Assembly (NCBI GenBank): GCA_964459805.1
Contig: CAYWOD010000233.1
Span: 1-5,345 of the forward strand
DNA length: 5,345 bases
DNA from: DAOVRL01 sp964459805
GTDB lineage: Bacteria > Planctomycetota > Phycisphaerae > Sedimentisphaerales > Anaerobacaceae
Direction: 5' to 3'
Part shown: positions 1 to 5,239 of the stretch, one piece after another
How positions within the stretch are numbered: the first letter of the stretch is position 1
Layout of the letters: each line of letters starts with the position of its first letter
Made by a program: the position numbers and the translations under genes
Notes under the pieces: model-generated
What the model was told of the DNA's origin: nothing
Seen by the model: the letters and a program-made list of their open reading frames with translations, nothing else
Databases searched by the model: none

Positions 1-235
1 TAAAAAAGCAATTCTTCAACAATATAGGCCTAACCTGCAATTTTGCAGAACTCATCAAAGCAAAACTAAAGTCAAATCAATCGAACCCGAAAGGCCTGCC
101 CCGGTTTCCCGGCAAGCCAGGACCACTGTGCCCGAATTCTACCTTATCTGCTCACCGACAACAAGTCTTATTGATCGCGATTCCAGCACAAACCCGCCCG
201 GAACCGAGAAATCACTGACCCGCGAAAGGAGGCTA
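1..235. other. Intergenic left edge, no gene recognised
   Basis: This A- and C-rich stretch has no convincing open frame on either strand. Two small symmetric sites are visible. One is a 14-bp palindrome at 35-48 (CTGCAA, two bases, TTGCAG), which could be a protein-binding site. The other is an imperfect hairpin at 93-118, with 8-base arms GGCCTGCC and GGCAAGCC carrying one mismatch. Neither is followed by a T-run, so neither looks like an intrinsic terminator. A Shine-Dalgarno-like AAAGGAGG at 225-232 has no usable start at the right distance: the nearest TTG is only three bases away and opens a ten-codon frame. It is probably fortuitous. Confidence 0.5.
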
Positions 236-264
236 TTGCCCCAAAGCCGCTTCGAGGGTATAAA
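236..264 (+). promoter_or_regulatory. Weak candidate sigma-70-type promoter for the hydrolase gene
   Basis: TTGCCC (236-241) matches four of six -35 consensus positions. After a 17-base spacer comes TATAAA (259-264), five of six for the -10 box. Transcription would start near 271 and leave a leader of about 260 nt containing the two hairpins and the small open frame described separately. No better box pair was noticed upstream of the hydrolase gene, but the -35 is poor and promoter consensus in this group is not well defined. Confidence 0.3.
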
Positions 265-297
265 TTGACTCCGGCAGATACTTTGTGCAGAACAGAC

Positions 298-315
298 GTT
301 TGCTCGACAGCAAAC
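298..315 (+). promoter_or_regulatory. Perfect 7-bp leader hairpin
   Basis: GTTTGCT (298-304) is perfectly complementary to AGCAAAC (309-315) across a CGAC tetraloop. It lies shortly downstream of the candidate start of transcription and immediately before an ATG at 317. That ATG opens a 12-codon frame ending in TAA at 353-355. No T-run follows, so it is not an intrinsic terminator. It could be a structural or regulatory part of a transcribed leader. The symmetry is certain; the function is inferred. Confidence 0.4.
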
Positions 316-354
316 AATGATAGCGGACGAAAAGACGAGTTGGATGGCAGAATA

Positions 355-453
355 ATGACCCGATGTACTTGCTACAAACGAGCTCTATCGTGCGCAATCG
401 CAGCGCTCACCCTGTCTCTCTCGGCCCTCGCCGGCGGACCAGGCTTCACCTGA
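355..453 (+). CDS. Possible 32-codon leader ORF resembling a signal peptide
   Basis: From ATG 355 the frame encodes 32 residues: a short basic start (MTRCTCYKR), a hydrophobic core (ALSCAIAALTLSLSALA) and then GGPGFT before TGA at 451-453. This is the anatomy of a Sec signal peptide with an AxA-like cleavage site (S-A-L-A) and no mature protein behind it. The same frame can be read back to a TTG at 265, but the signal-peptide shape argues for 355. The ribosome site is weak (GGATGG at 342-347). The ATG overlaps the TAA of a preceding 12-codon frame. The ORF could be a regulatory leader peptide, the decayed start of a lost exported protein, or the true start of the downstream hydrolase separated from it by a frameshift. 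I cannot decide, and it may not be translated. Confidence 0.25.
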   Translation: MTRCTCYKRALSCAIAALTLSLSALAGGPGFT

Positions 454-471
454 CCCAAAGACACCGCCGGC
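430..471 (+). promoter_or_regulatory. Nested GC-rich hairpin in the hydrolase leader
   Basis: GCCGGCGG (430-437) pairs perfectly with CCGCCGGC (464-471). Inside the 26-base loop a second stem forms between CAGG (440-443) and CCTG (449-452). The stop codon of the small signal-peptide-like frame (451-453) sits on this inner stem, so a ribosome reaching the end of that frame would open the structure. There is no T-run after 471, so it is not a simple terminator. It lies 48 bases before the AGGAG ribosome site of the hydrolase gene. A role in leader-dependent control is inference only. Confidence 0.4.
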
Positions 472-518
472 AAAGCCGCTTACAAATAGTAAAACCATTG
501 GAATTAAAACAACATCAC

Positions 519-523
519 AGGAG
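519..523 (+). promoter_or_regulatory. Shine-Dalgarno site deciding the GTG start of the hydrolase
   Basis: AGGAG lies nine bases before GTG 533. It is the only good ribosome site near the start of the long frame, and it places initiation directly ahead of a credible signal peptide. This is why GTG 533 is preferred, although the frame is open upstream to 359. The overlapping TTG at 531 is in another frame and leads to a shadow ORF. Confidence 0.6.
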
Positions 524-532
524 CTTCTGATT

Positions 533-3262
533 GTGCGCAGAATATGCATTTTCCCCGTTGCCGTCATACTTTCATTATTGCCCGCACACCCTATCGGGTG
601 CGTGGCAGCCTCAAGCGCAGCTTGGGGATGGCCCGTGGCAGACCCAGCCCGGACAAGTCACACAACCTCGTCATCTGCTCGCGCTGGCTCAACAATACTG
701 GAGGCCCGCGTCTTTCCCATCGAAGGCCAAACTCAGGGACTCGAACCGCAAATCTTCGACTTCCGCTACGCCCCTAAGCGCTGGCAGGCATGCATCGGCC
801 TGCCCGACGACCCGCACAAGAGCATGGTCGGCTCCGACGGGGGTCTCTACTACGACTATGGCGCCGGCAGCTTCTACGACTTCGGCACCCGCATACTCAC
901 CGGCCTCGAAACCCAGGGGCAGAAGTCTGATATTGCCCAGTCGCTCTACAACCCTCGTATCCCCATTGTCGTCACCAAGCAGAACGTCGGCCCTCTAACT
1001 CTTGAGCAATGCGCCTGGGCCGCAGCACCCCGCGAAAAACACATCTCCAACTGGGCGCCGCGCCGAGTTGACTATCTCTGGCTCAGAATGGCCAACAACA
1101 GCGATGCCCCCCAAACTGGATGCATCTCGGTGCAGATTAACTCAAGAACGCCCCTCGCCATCAGCGATGACAATACCCGCCTCCTCGAAAGGGGCAATCC
1201 CGACAGGACTTTCTGCATCCTCTCGCCGGCCTGCGCTAAATTCGACCCCCAGGCCCTCGCCCGGGATTACCTGCCCGGTAAGGGGATTGAAGCGGCCGAC
1301 CCGCCCGCCGTCAACAAAGGCTGGGCCTACCCGAACATCGCGTGCGACCGCCGTTTCCGCGACATTATGGTTCGCTACGCTGGGCCGCTCACCTTTACTT
1401 ATCACGCCAAACCTGGAAAAAAATACCGACTTGCCTTCGGGTTGATTGAAGGCTGGCACGCCAAACCCGGCGTTCGCCCGCTCGAAATCCGCATCGAGGG
1501 CAAGACTGTTCGTTCCCTCGACCTAATAAAAGAGTTTGGCCGCAACACCCCCGTAGTCCTCGTCTTCAACGCCGAAGACACAAACGGCGACGGCCTGATT
1601 GAAATGGGCATCCATTCCCCCAAACACGCAGAAGACAACAACACCATCCTCAGCCTCCTCTGGGTATTCGACTCCGAAAACGCACCAACAGAAAAACAGC
1701 TTATCATCGGCGGTCAAGACGACCGCGCCTTGGCGGTGACGTACCCCGGAAAAGCCCAGCGCACAATCAAGCTGCTCTTTGAGCAGAAGCGTCTCGCCCC
1801 AGATGAAGAATACTTGGCCCTGCTCACCTTCTATCGGGGCAATCTCGCCTCTGCCCGCACCACCCAAGACCAGGCAGACCACGAGCTGGACCGCGCCATC
1901 GAATACTGGGGCCGGGTTGATCTACCCTACGACCGCATCACCGTACCTGATCCGGCCATCCAGGGCCTGTTGGATTCCTGCATTCGCAACATCTACCAGG
2001 CCAGAGAGCTCCGCAACGGCCAACCCGCATTCCAGGTCGGCCCCACCTGTTACCGCGGAACCTGGGCCGCCGACGGTCCTTTCATACTCGAATCCATCAC
2101 CTACCTCGGCCGCGCAAAAGAGGCCCGCGCAGGCCTCGAGCTCCAGATCGACAAAGACGAAGGGCCACAGGGCGTCAAATTCTCCAAAAAGTCAGGCCTG
2201 CGACTATGGATGATCTGCCGACACGCCCAGCTAACCGGAGACTTCAAATGGCTCGAAAAAACCTGGCCAAAAGTCGAGCAAAACGTCAAAAACATCATCG
2301 AATACCGCAAAATGACCCGCGATGACCCAACGCAGGCCAACTACGGCTTAATGCCCCCCGGCTTCGGCGACGGCGGACTCGGCGGCGTCCACCGAGAATA
2401 CACAAACGTCTATTGGACACTCGCAGGCCTCAAAGCCGCCATCGAAATGGCGCAAAAACTAAACAAACCCACGCTCGCAAACTGGCAGGCCGAATACAAA
2501 GACTACTGGCAGACCTTCGACAACGCCAGAAATCGCGACAAGCTCACCGACAAAGCCGGCAACGTCTATGTCCCCGTAACAATGAAGGGCGAACAAGCCC
2601 AGCCTCCTCAGCGCGGCGCGTGGGCCTTTCTCCAATCCGTCTTCCCCGGACGCATCTTCGACCCGGACGACAAGCTGATGCTCGGAAATATGGCAATGCT
2701 CGACGCAAATCAGGCCGAAGGCCTCATCTTCAGCACCGGCTGGATGCACGACGGTATCTGGAACTACGCCGCCTCATTCTACGCCCACGCACACCTCTAT
2801 CTCGGACACTCCAAAAAAGCCGCCGCCACACTATACGCCTTCGCAAACCACGCCTGCCCGCTGCTATGCTGGCGAGAGGAACAGAATCCAAAAGGACAAA
2901 ACGAAAACTACGTCGGCGATATGCCACACAACTGGGCCTCCGCCGAGTTCATCCGCCTCATCCGCCACCTGCTCATCCTCGAACGAGGCAACGAATTGCA
3001 CCTGCTCGGCGCCCTGCCCACCGCCTGGACCAAACCCGGTAGCAAAACACAATTGCTCGATATCCCAACCTCTTTCGGACCTGCCAGCCTGATACTCCAG
3101 ATGGCCCCCAACGGCGAATCCGCCCGGATACAAATCACCCCGCCTCGCCGCCAACCCCCCAAGAAGATCGCCGTCCACCTCGAACACTTCCAAAAACCCG
3201 CCAAACAGACCAGAACCGAACTGAAAGGCAGCAACTTTATCATCACCGTAACCTTCAAATAA
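533..3262 (+). CDS. Exported six-hairpin glycoside-hydrolase-like protein (alpha-L-rhamnosidase-like architecture) with malectin-like domain
   Basis: The 909-residue product probably hydrolyses a glycan outside the cytoplasm. Residues 1-26 form a Sec signal peptide (MRRI, then a hydrophobic core, cleavage after V-A-A). Residues about 40-278 look like a beta-sandwich, with WQACIGLPDD followed by a Gly/Tyr-rich patch. Residues about 279-362 resemble a malectin-like carbohydrate-binding beta domain containing DTNGDG (349-354). Residues about 450-823 are helix-rich and match an (alpha/alpha)6 barrel; candidate active-site elements are GTWAADGPF (D514), GWMHDG (D740), CWREEQ (E782, E783) and GDMPHNWASAEF (D796, H799, W801). 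Residues 824-909 form a C-terminal beta domain, as in GH78-type enzymes. The general fold is fairly clear, but the exact GH family and substrate are not, and the catalytic residues are proposed by position and pattern only. The gene is intact, with strongly C-ending codons unlike the PEP-CTERM gene downstream. The start is GTG, set by AGGAG nine bases upstream. Confidence 0.8.
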   Translation: MRRICIFPVAVILSLLPAHPIGCVAASSAAWGWPVADPARTSHTTSSSARAGSTILEARVFPIEGQTQGLEPQIFDFRYAPKRWQACIGLPDDPHKSMVGSDGGLYYDYGAGSFYDFGTRILTGLETQGQKSDIAQSLYNPRIPIVVTKQNVGPLTLEQCAWAAAPREKHISNWAPRRVDYLWLRMANNSDAPQTGCISVQINSRTPLAISDDNTRLLERGNPDRTFCILSPACAKFDPQALARDYLPGKGIEAADPPAVNKGWAYPNIACDRRFRDIMVRYAGPLTFTYHAKPGKKYRLAFGLIEGWHAKPGVRPLEIRIEGKTVRSLDLIKEFGRNTPVVLVFNAEDTNGDGLIEMGIHSPKHAEDNNTILSLLWVFDSENAPTEKQLIIGGQDDRALAVTYPGKAQRTIKLLFEQKRLAPDEEYLALLTFYRGNLASARTTQDQADHELDRAIEYWGRVDLPYDRITVPDPAIQGLLDSCIRNIYQARELRNGQPAFQVGPTCYRGTWAADGPFILESITYLGRAKEARAGLELQIDKDEGPQGVKFSKKSGLRLWMICRHAQLTGDFKWLEKTWPKVEQNVKNIIEYRKMTRDDPTQANYGLMPPGFGDGGLGGVHREYTNVYWTLAGLKAAIEMAQKLNKPTLANWQAEYKDYWQTFDNARNRDKLTDKAGNVYVPVTMKGEQAQPPQRGAWAFLQSVFPGRIFDPDDKLMLGNMAMLDANQAEGLIFSTGWMHDGIWNYAASFYAHAHLYLGHSKKAAATLYAFANHACPLLCWREEQNPKGQNENYVGDMPHNWASAEFIRLIRHLLILERGNELHLLGALPTAWTKPGSKTQLLDIPTSFGPASLILQMAPNGESARIQITPPRRQPPKKIAVHLEHFQKPAKQTRTELKGSNFIITVTFK

Positions 3263-3453
3263 CGGACCATCCGGTTAATGCGTAGGTGGCCGTTCCTGCT
3301 CAGGGCCTTGGAGTCCTCTGGAGAGAAAAATCATTTGGGCAGAGGGCCAAATTAGAGCAACGAGGGGGGTAATTTGGACCTCTGGGGCCCCGAACGATTT
3401 TTCTCGGTCGTGCGATACGCTCATACGCCTACGCATTTCCCGGATGTGCCGTT
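3261..3453. repeat. 193-bp nested imperfect palindrome (candidate MITE or structured 3' UTR RNA)
   Basis: Three pairs of complementary arms nest around one centre. The outer arms, 3261-3288 and 3426-3453, match at 23 of 28 positions with no gap. The middle arms, GAGAAAAATC (3323-3332) and GATTTTTCTC (3396-3405), are perfect over 10 bp. The inner arms, 3340-3354 and 3370-3384, match at 14 of 15 positions around a 15-base loop. The left outer arm begins in the last two bases of the hydrolase stop codon. There is no T-run after the right arm, so it does not look like an ordinary terminator. No convincing target-site duplication flanks it; TA dinucleotides at 3260-3261 and 3454-3455 are weak support for a TA-targeting element. 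It contains no ORF. It could be a non-autonomous mobile element or a long folded RNA at the 3' end of the hydrolase transcript. Confidence 0.65.
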
Positions 3454-3665
3454 TATTGTCCCGAAATACGAAATTCGGATTTTGAATTCAACATAGTGCC
3501 TCAGAATCCTGATTGAATGCCTGTGCTTCTCGAAATATTTCACATCTGCACCAGCAGTTTTTTCCATTGCTTGCTTCGAGTCCGTTGTAAGAGCTTCTAA
3601 ATAAAGGAGTTAGGCGTTTTTGCGAAGTTTTTTCATAAATTTTGCACATTTTTAGGTTTTTTTTC
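3454..3665. other. T-rich intergenic spacer, no gene recognised
   Basis: No credible gene is present. A short repeat-like patch near 3461-3488 contains CCGAAAT and AATTCGG arms (3461-3467 and 3472-3478) and a GAATTC. A perfect 10-bp palindrome, GAAATATTTC, lies at 3532-3541. The stretch becomes strongly T-rich from about 3600 to the promoter. A purine-rich AAAGGAG at 3603-3609 has no start codon at a useful distance. A 98-codon minus-strand frame crosses this area, but its composition is not protein-like. Confidence 0.5.
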
Positions 3666-3695
3666 TTGACAGCCATACAGTCAGTCTGGTATAAA
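3666..3695 (+). promoter_or_regulatory. Near-consensus sigma-70-type promoter of the PEP-CTERM gene
   Basis: A perfect -35 box TTGACA (3666-3671) is followed after 18 bases by TATAAA (3690-3695), five of six for the -10 box. The -10 lies in a tandem 9-bp repeat, TGGTATAAA at 3687-3695 and again at 3696-3704, so a second -10-like box sits nine bases further on at an unfavourable 27-base spacing. Transcription would start near 3702, giving a leader of about 170 nt before ATG 3871. This supports the PEP-CTERM gene being transcribed independently of the hydrolase gene. Confidence 0.6.
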
Positions 3696-3827
3696 TGGTA
3701 TAAATGGGTAAGCAGAGTGGGTGGGTTTTGTGTAGCTTGCTTTGCTGGTTTTCGGAAGTGACGGGTGTTGTGACGCTTCGCCAAAGCATCTGTGGATGTT
3801 TCTTCTGGAAAAAAGAGAAGTATATAT

Positions 3828-3839
3828 GTTAATGTTAAC
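3828..3839 (+). promoter_or_regulatory. GTTAA-TG-TTAAC palindrome before the ribosome site
   Basis: Two perfect 5-bp arms, GTTAA (3828-3832) and TTAAC (3835-3839), flank two central bases, 16 bases upstream of the AGGAGGT ribosome site (3856-3862). The spacing is too tight for a stable RNA hairpin, so if functional it is more likely a dimeric protein-binding site. TATATAT precedes it at 3821-3827 and could be a -10-like element, but I found no matching -35. The symmetry is clear; the function is a guess. Confidence 0.25.
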
Positions 3840-3870
3840 CTTTTTCAACACTGTTAGGAGGTAAGGTACG

Positions 3871-4614
3871 ATGAAAAGATGTTATGTAGTATTGTTTGTG
3901 TTGTTGGCTGTTGGTTTGTCAGCCAATGCGGTGACGATCCCCGTGCCCAACGGCGATTTTGCAATGTACAAACCGGGGACAACAATCCGCGTTGTGGAGC
4001 CTTTGGCGGGTAATATCTGGGTGAAGCAAATAGGGATGGACCGACCCTTAAGCGGCGGTGGTCCAGTGACTTTTGCCGACGGTACCACCGGCGACACGGT
4101 CGATATCCCCGGGTGGTTAACCCCAGTCGATTTGGGAAATGGAGCGACCAATCCTGGTGACCTGTTTAGCAAGGGTTATGACGAAACAGATGGTACCTCT
4201 TGCTTTAATGCCTTTGGGGCATGGAGTGGTCAAAATGGTGGATTGATCAAATCGGCCGAACCTCTGTATTTCTACGAGCCCGCCCCCGACGGCTGGGTCT
4301 ATGTGCTTTCGGCCATGATGCAAGGAAATCCGCTACCATACATGTTGGACCTGTATCTAGACGATGTAAAGCTCGTCCCCGATGCCGCGACAGATCCTCC
4401 CGACGCCGGCGCTTGGCGGGAAATTACAAGGACGTATAATTCTATCGGAGCTGGAGATCTGAGGATTATCGTTGGTACGCCAAGACCAGGCGAGCCCCTT
4501 ACCGGCTCACGGTTGAAAATCGACAACATATCGCTCGACTGCATTCCGGAACCTGCCACAGTGCTCCTGTTGGGTCTTGGTGGTTTGGCGTTGGTTCGCC
4601 GTAAGAGGCGCTAG
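3871..4614 (+). CDS. PEP-CTERM sorting-domain protein, exported
   Basis: This 247-residue protein is exported and probably processed at the cell surface. Residues 1-20 are a signal peptide (MKRC, hydrophobic core, cleavage after A-N-A). The mature part starts with a VPNGDF segment (25-30). It continues as a Gly/Asp/aromatic-rich beta protein ending in KIDNISLD (216-223), a pattern common in jelly-roll, carbohydrate-binding-like surface proteins. The C terminus has the full PEP-CTERM tail: PEP at 226-228, a Leu/Gly membrane segment about 231-242, and RRKRR at 243-247. In known systems this tail is recognised by an exosortase (EpsH/XrtA type), often linked to exopolysaccharide production; no exosortase is in this window. 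AGGAGGT (3856-3862), eight bases before ATG, makes the start secure. Length is typical for the class. The mature domain is not assigned to a named family, and no catalytic motif is evident. Codon use is more balanced than in the hydrolase gene. Confidence 0.85.
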   Translation: MKRCYVVLFVLLAVGLSANAVTIPVPNGDFAMYKPGTTIRVVEPLAGNIWVKQIGMDRPLSGGGPVTFADGTTGDTVDIPGWLTPVDLGNGATNPGDLFSKGYDETDGTSCFNAFGAWSGQNGGLIKSAEPLYFYEPAPDGWVYVLSAMMQGNPLPYMLDLYLDDVKLVPDAATDPPDAGAWREITRTYNSIGAGDLRIIVGTPRPGEPLTGSRLKIDNISLDCIPEPATVLLLGLGGLALVRRKRR

Positions 4615-4655
4615 ACGCTGATACTTGCCGGGAATGTAGTGAATTAGTTAGAACC

Positions 4656-4702
4656 GGGGGGTCTATGCCGATTGATTCGGTGCAGGCTCCCTCTCTGTTT
4701 TT
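4656..4702 (+). terminator. Intrinsic terminator of the PEP-CTERM gene
   Basis: Beginning 42 bases after the PEP-CTERM stop, G4656 to A4671 can pair continuously with T4677 to T4692 around a TTGAT loop. That is 15 pairs including five G-T wobbles, interrupted by one A/C mismatch (4665/4683). The base of the stem is a GGGGGG run against GCTCCCT, and TTTTT follows at 4698-4702 after a five-base gap. The gap before the T-run is slightly long, but position, stem and T-run together fit a rho-independent terminator. Confidence 0.6.
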
Positions 4703-4995
4703 GCGGCAGCGATATCTACCTGCATCTATCTGCGCAGAGCCAAGCTTCCAGGGGAGCATTTCAACCCCGGCAAAGTAAATCCCTGACGGAACCATAGAAC
4801 GGAATTCAGGGAAAACCGCTTGTCTTCGGGGCAAAAAGGGGCGTGATGCCTCTGGTTTCCGGCGAATTTTCAAATTTTTGTTGAAATGAAGGCGGATAAT
4901 GTTGTAAAATGTAATTGTTGTTTCTTGCATATTTTCGTTCCCAGATGTGCGAGTTTTTTGCACTTTCTCATAAAGGAAGGAGGCAACGCCAAATC
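4703..4995. other. Intergenic region, no gene recognised
   Basis: No supported gene occurs here. A minus-strand frame of 204 codons (4499-5113) overlaps it but runs through the PEP-CTERM gene, the terminator and the repeat element, so it is judged a chance frame. A 6-bp stem CCCTGA (4781-4786) with TCAGGG (4806-4811) spans a 19-base loop and has no T-run. A purine-rich AAAGGAAGGAGG at 4973-4984 has no start codon behind it. Confidence 0.5.
4881..4910 (+). promoter_or_regulatory. Weak candidate promoter with no identified gene
   Basis: TTGAAA (4881-4886) and TAAAAT (4905-4910) are separated by 18 bases, and each matches five of six consensus positions. No credible coding sequence follows before the right edge, and the first object downstream is the 116-bp repeat element. 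Because the region is AT-rich, this may well be chance. Confidence 0.2.
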
Positions 4996-5036
4996 CTAAA
5001 TAGTATCTGTTGCGGAAAGCCAAAACCGACGATGCC

Positions 5037-5056
5037 ACCCCTGCGAAAGCAGGGGT
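5037..5056 (+). repeat. REP-like hairpin, forward copy
   Basis: ACCCCTGC (5037-5044) pairs perfectly with GCAGGGGT (5049-5056) across a GAAA tetraloop, and the hairpin is followed by CCA. It resembles the widespread intergenic repeat with consensus near CCTGCGAAAGCAGG, familiar as the source of false peptides such as WIPAFAGMT in automatic translations. Here the minus-strand reading gives WTPAFAGV. Confidence 0.65.
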
Positions 5057-5074
5057 CCATATCGAAAAACCTAA

Positions 5075-5093
5075 ATTCCTGTTTCGCAGGAAT
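5075..5093 (-). repeat. REP-like hairpin, inverted copy
   Basis: ATTCCTG (5075-5081) pairs perfectly with CAGGAAT (5087-5093). Read on the minus strand, the loop is CGAAA, and the motif is preceded by GTC, so this is a second copy of the forward hairpin's repeat in opposite orientation with one base missing from the 3' arm. Eighteen bases separate the two copies. The pair is head to head, like the paired units of bacterial interspersed mosaic elements. Confidence 0.6.
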
Positions 5094-5127
5094 GACAAAT
5101 ACTGTTTCCGCAACAGGAACTAAATAG

Positions 5128-5239
5128 TCGCCGCGTGTGAGCACAGGTTATTGTAAAGGTGAAGATTTGGTTGGTATTAGTCCTTTGTTAAAAGTTGTTT
5201 GAGATACGTGCAGATGAGGTCGGTGAAGGTTCCTGATGC
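5128..5239. other. Short intergenic stretch, nothing recognised
   Basis: This G- and T-rich stretch lies between the 116-bp element and the minus-strand terminator. I see no open frame of useful length, no RNA gene and no repeat. Confidence 0.5.

Larger units (their letters stand above)
4996..5127. mobile_element. MITE-like 116-bp element with terminal inverted repeats and 8-bp direct repeats
   Basis: The element spans 5004-5119. Its ends are 15-bp terminal inverted repeats (5004-5018 and 5105-5119) with two mismatches, including a perfect 12-bp core CTGTTGCGGAAA. It is flanked on both sides by the identical octamer CTAAATAG (4996-5003 and 5120-5127), as expected from a target-site duplication. 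The interior encodes nothing and holds two oppositely oriented hairpins. As single-stranded DNA it would fold into a cloverleaf-like shape. The structure fits a miniature inverted-repeat element mobilised in trans by a transposase; no transposase is in the window, and the family is not assigned. Confidence 0.7.

Noticed and set aside
225..268. A small gene after the AAAGGAGG site
   Set aside because: The nearest start, TTG 236, is three bases from the site and the frame ends after ten codons, so it is not a supported gene.
593..601. A lipoprotein signal (PIGC) in the hydrolase signal peptide
   Set aside because: The residue three before the Cys is Pro rather than Leu or a similar residue, so the lipobox is poor; Sec cleavage after V-A-A at residue 26 fits better.
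731..750. A tRNA T-arm-like GGTTCGAGTCCC on the minus strand
   Set aside because: It lies inside the well-supported hydrolase coding frame, and I found no acceptor, D or anticodon arms around it.
1577..1594. A dockerin or EF-hand-like DTNGDG loop
   Set aside because: There is only one copy, with no paired second repeat or helix as in dockerins. It sits inside a malectin-like beta domain and is better seen as a turn, possibly binding a metal.
3261..3453. An integron attC site
   Set aside because: The arms begin with AAC and end with GTT, but the flanking bases do not fit the R core consensus (GTTRRRY), and no integron integrase or gene cassettes are present.
3488..3784. A 98-codon minus-strand frame across the promoter region
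   Set aside because: It overlaps the strong plus-strand promoter, is Lys/Thr/His-rich without domain character, and lacks a ribosome site.
4499..5113. A 204-codon minus-strand open frame
   Set aside because: It overlaps the end of the PEP-CTERM gene and its terminator, and its N-terminal part is the translation of the REP-like repeat (WTPAFAGV), a well-known false peptide. There is no ribosome site or recognisable domain.
4915..5127. A 70-codon plus-strand frame starting at TTG
   Set aside because: It reads through the MITE-like element and gives the repeat-derived string PPLRKQGSI. It is a translation of non-coding repeat DNA.
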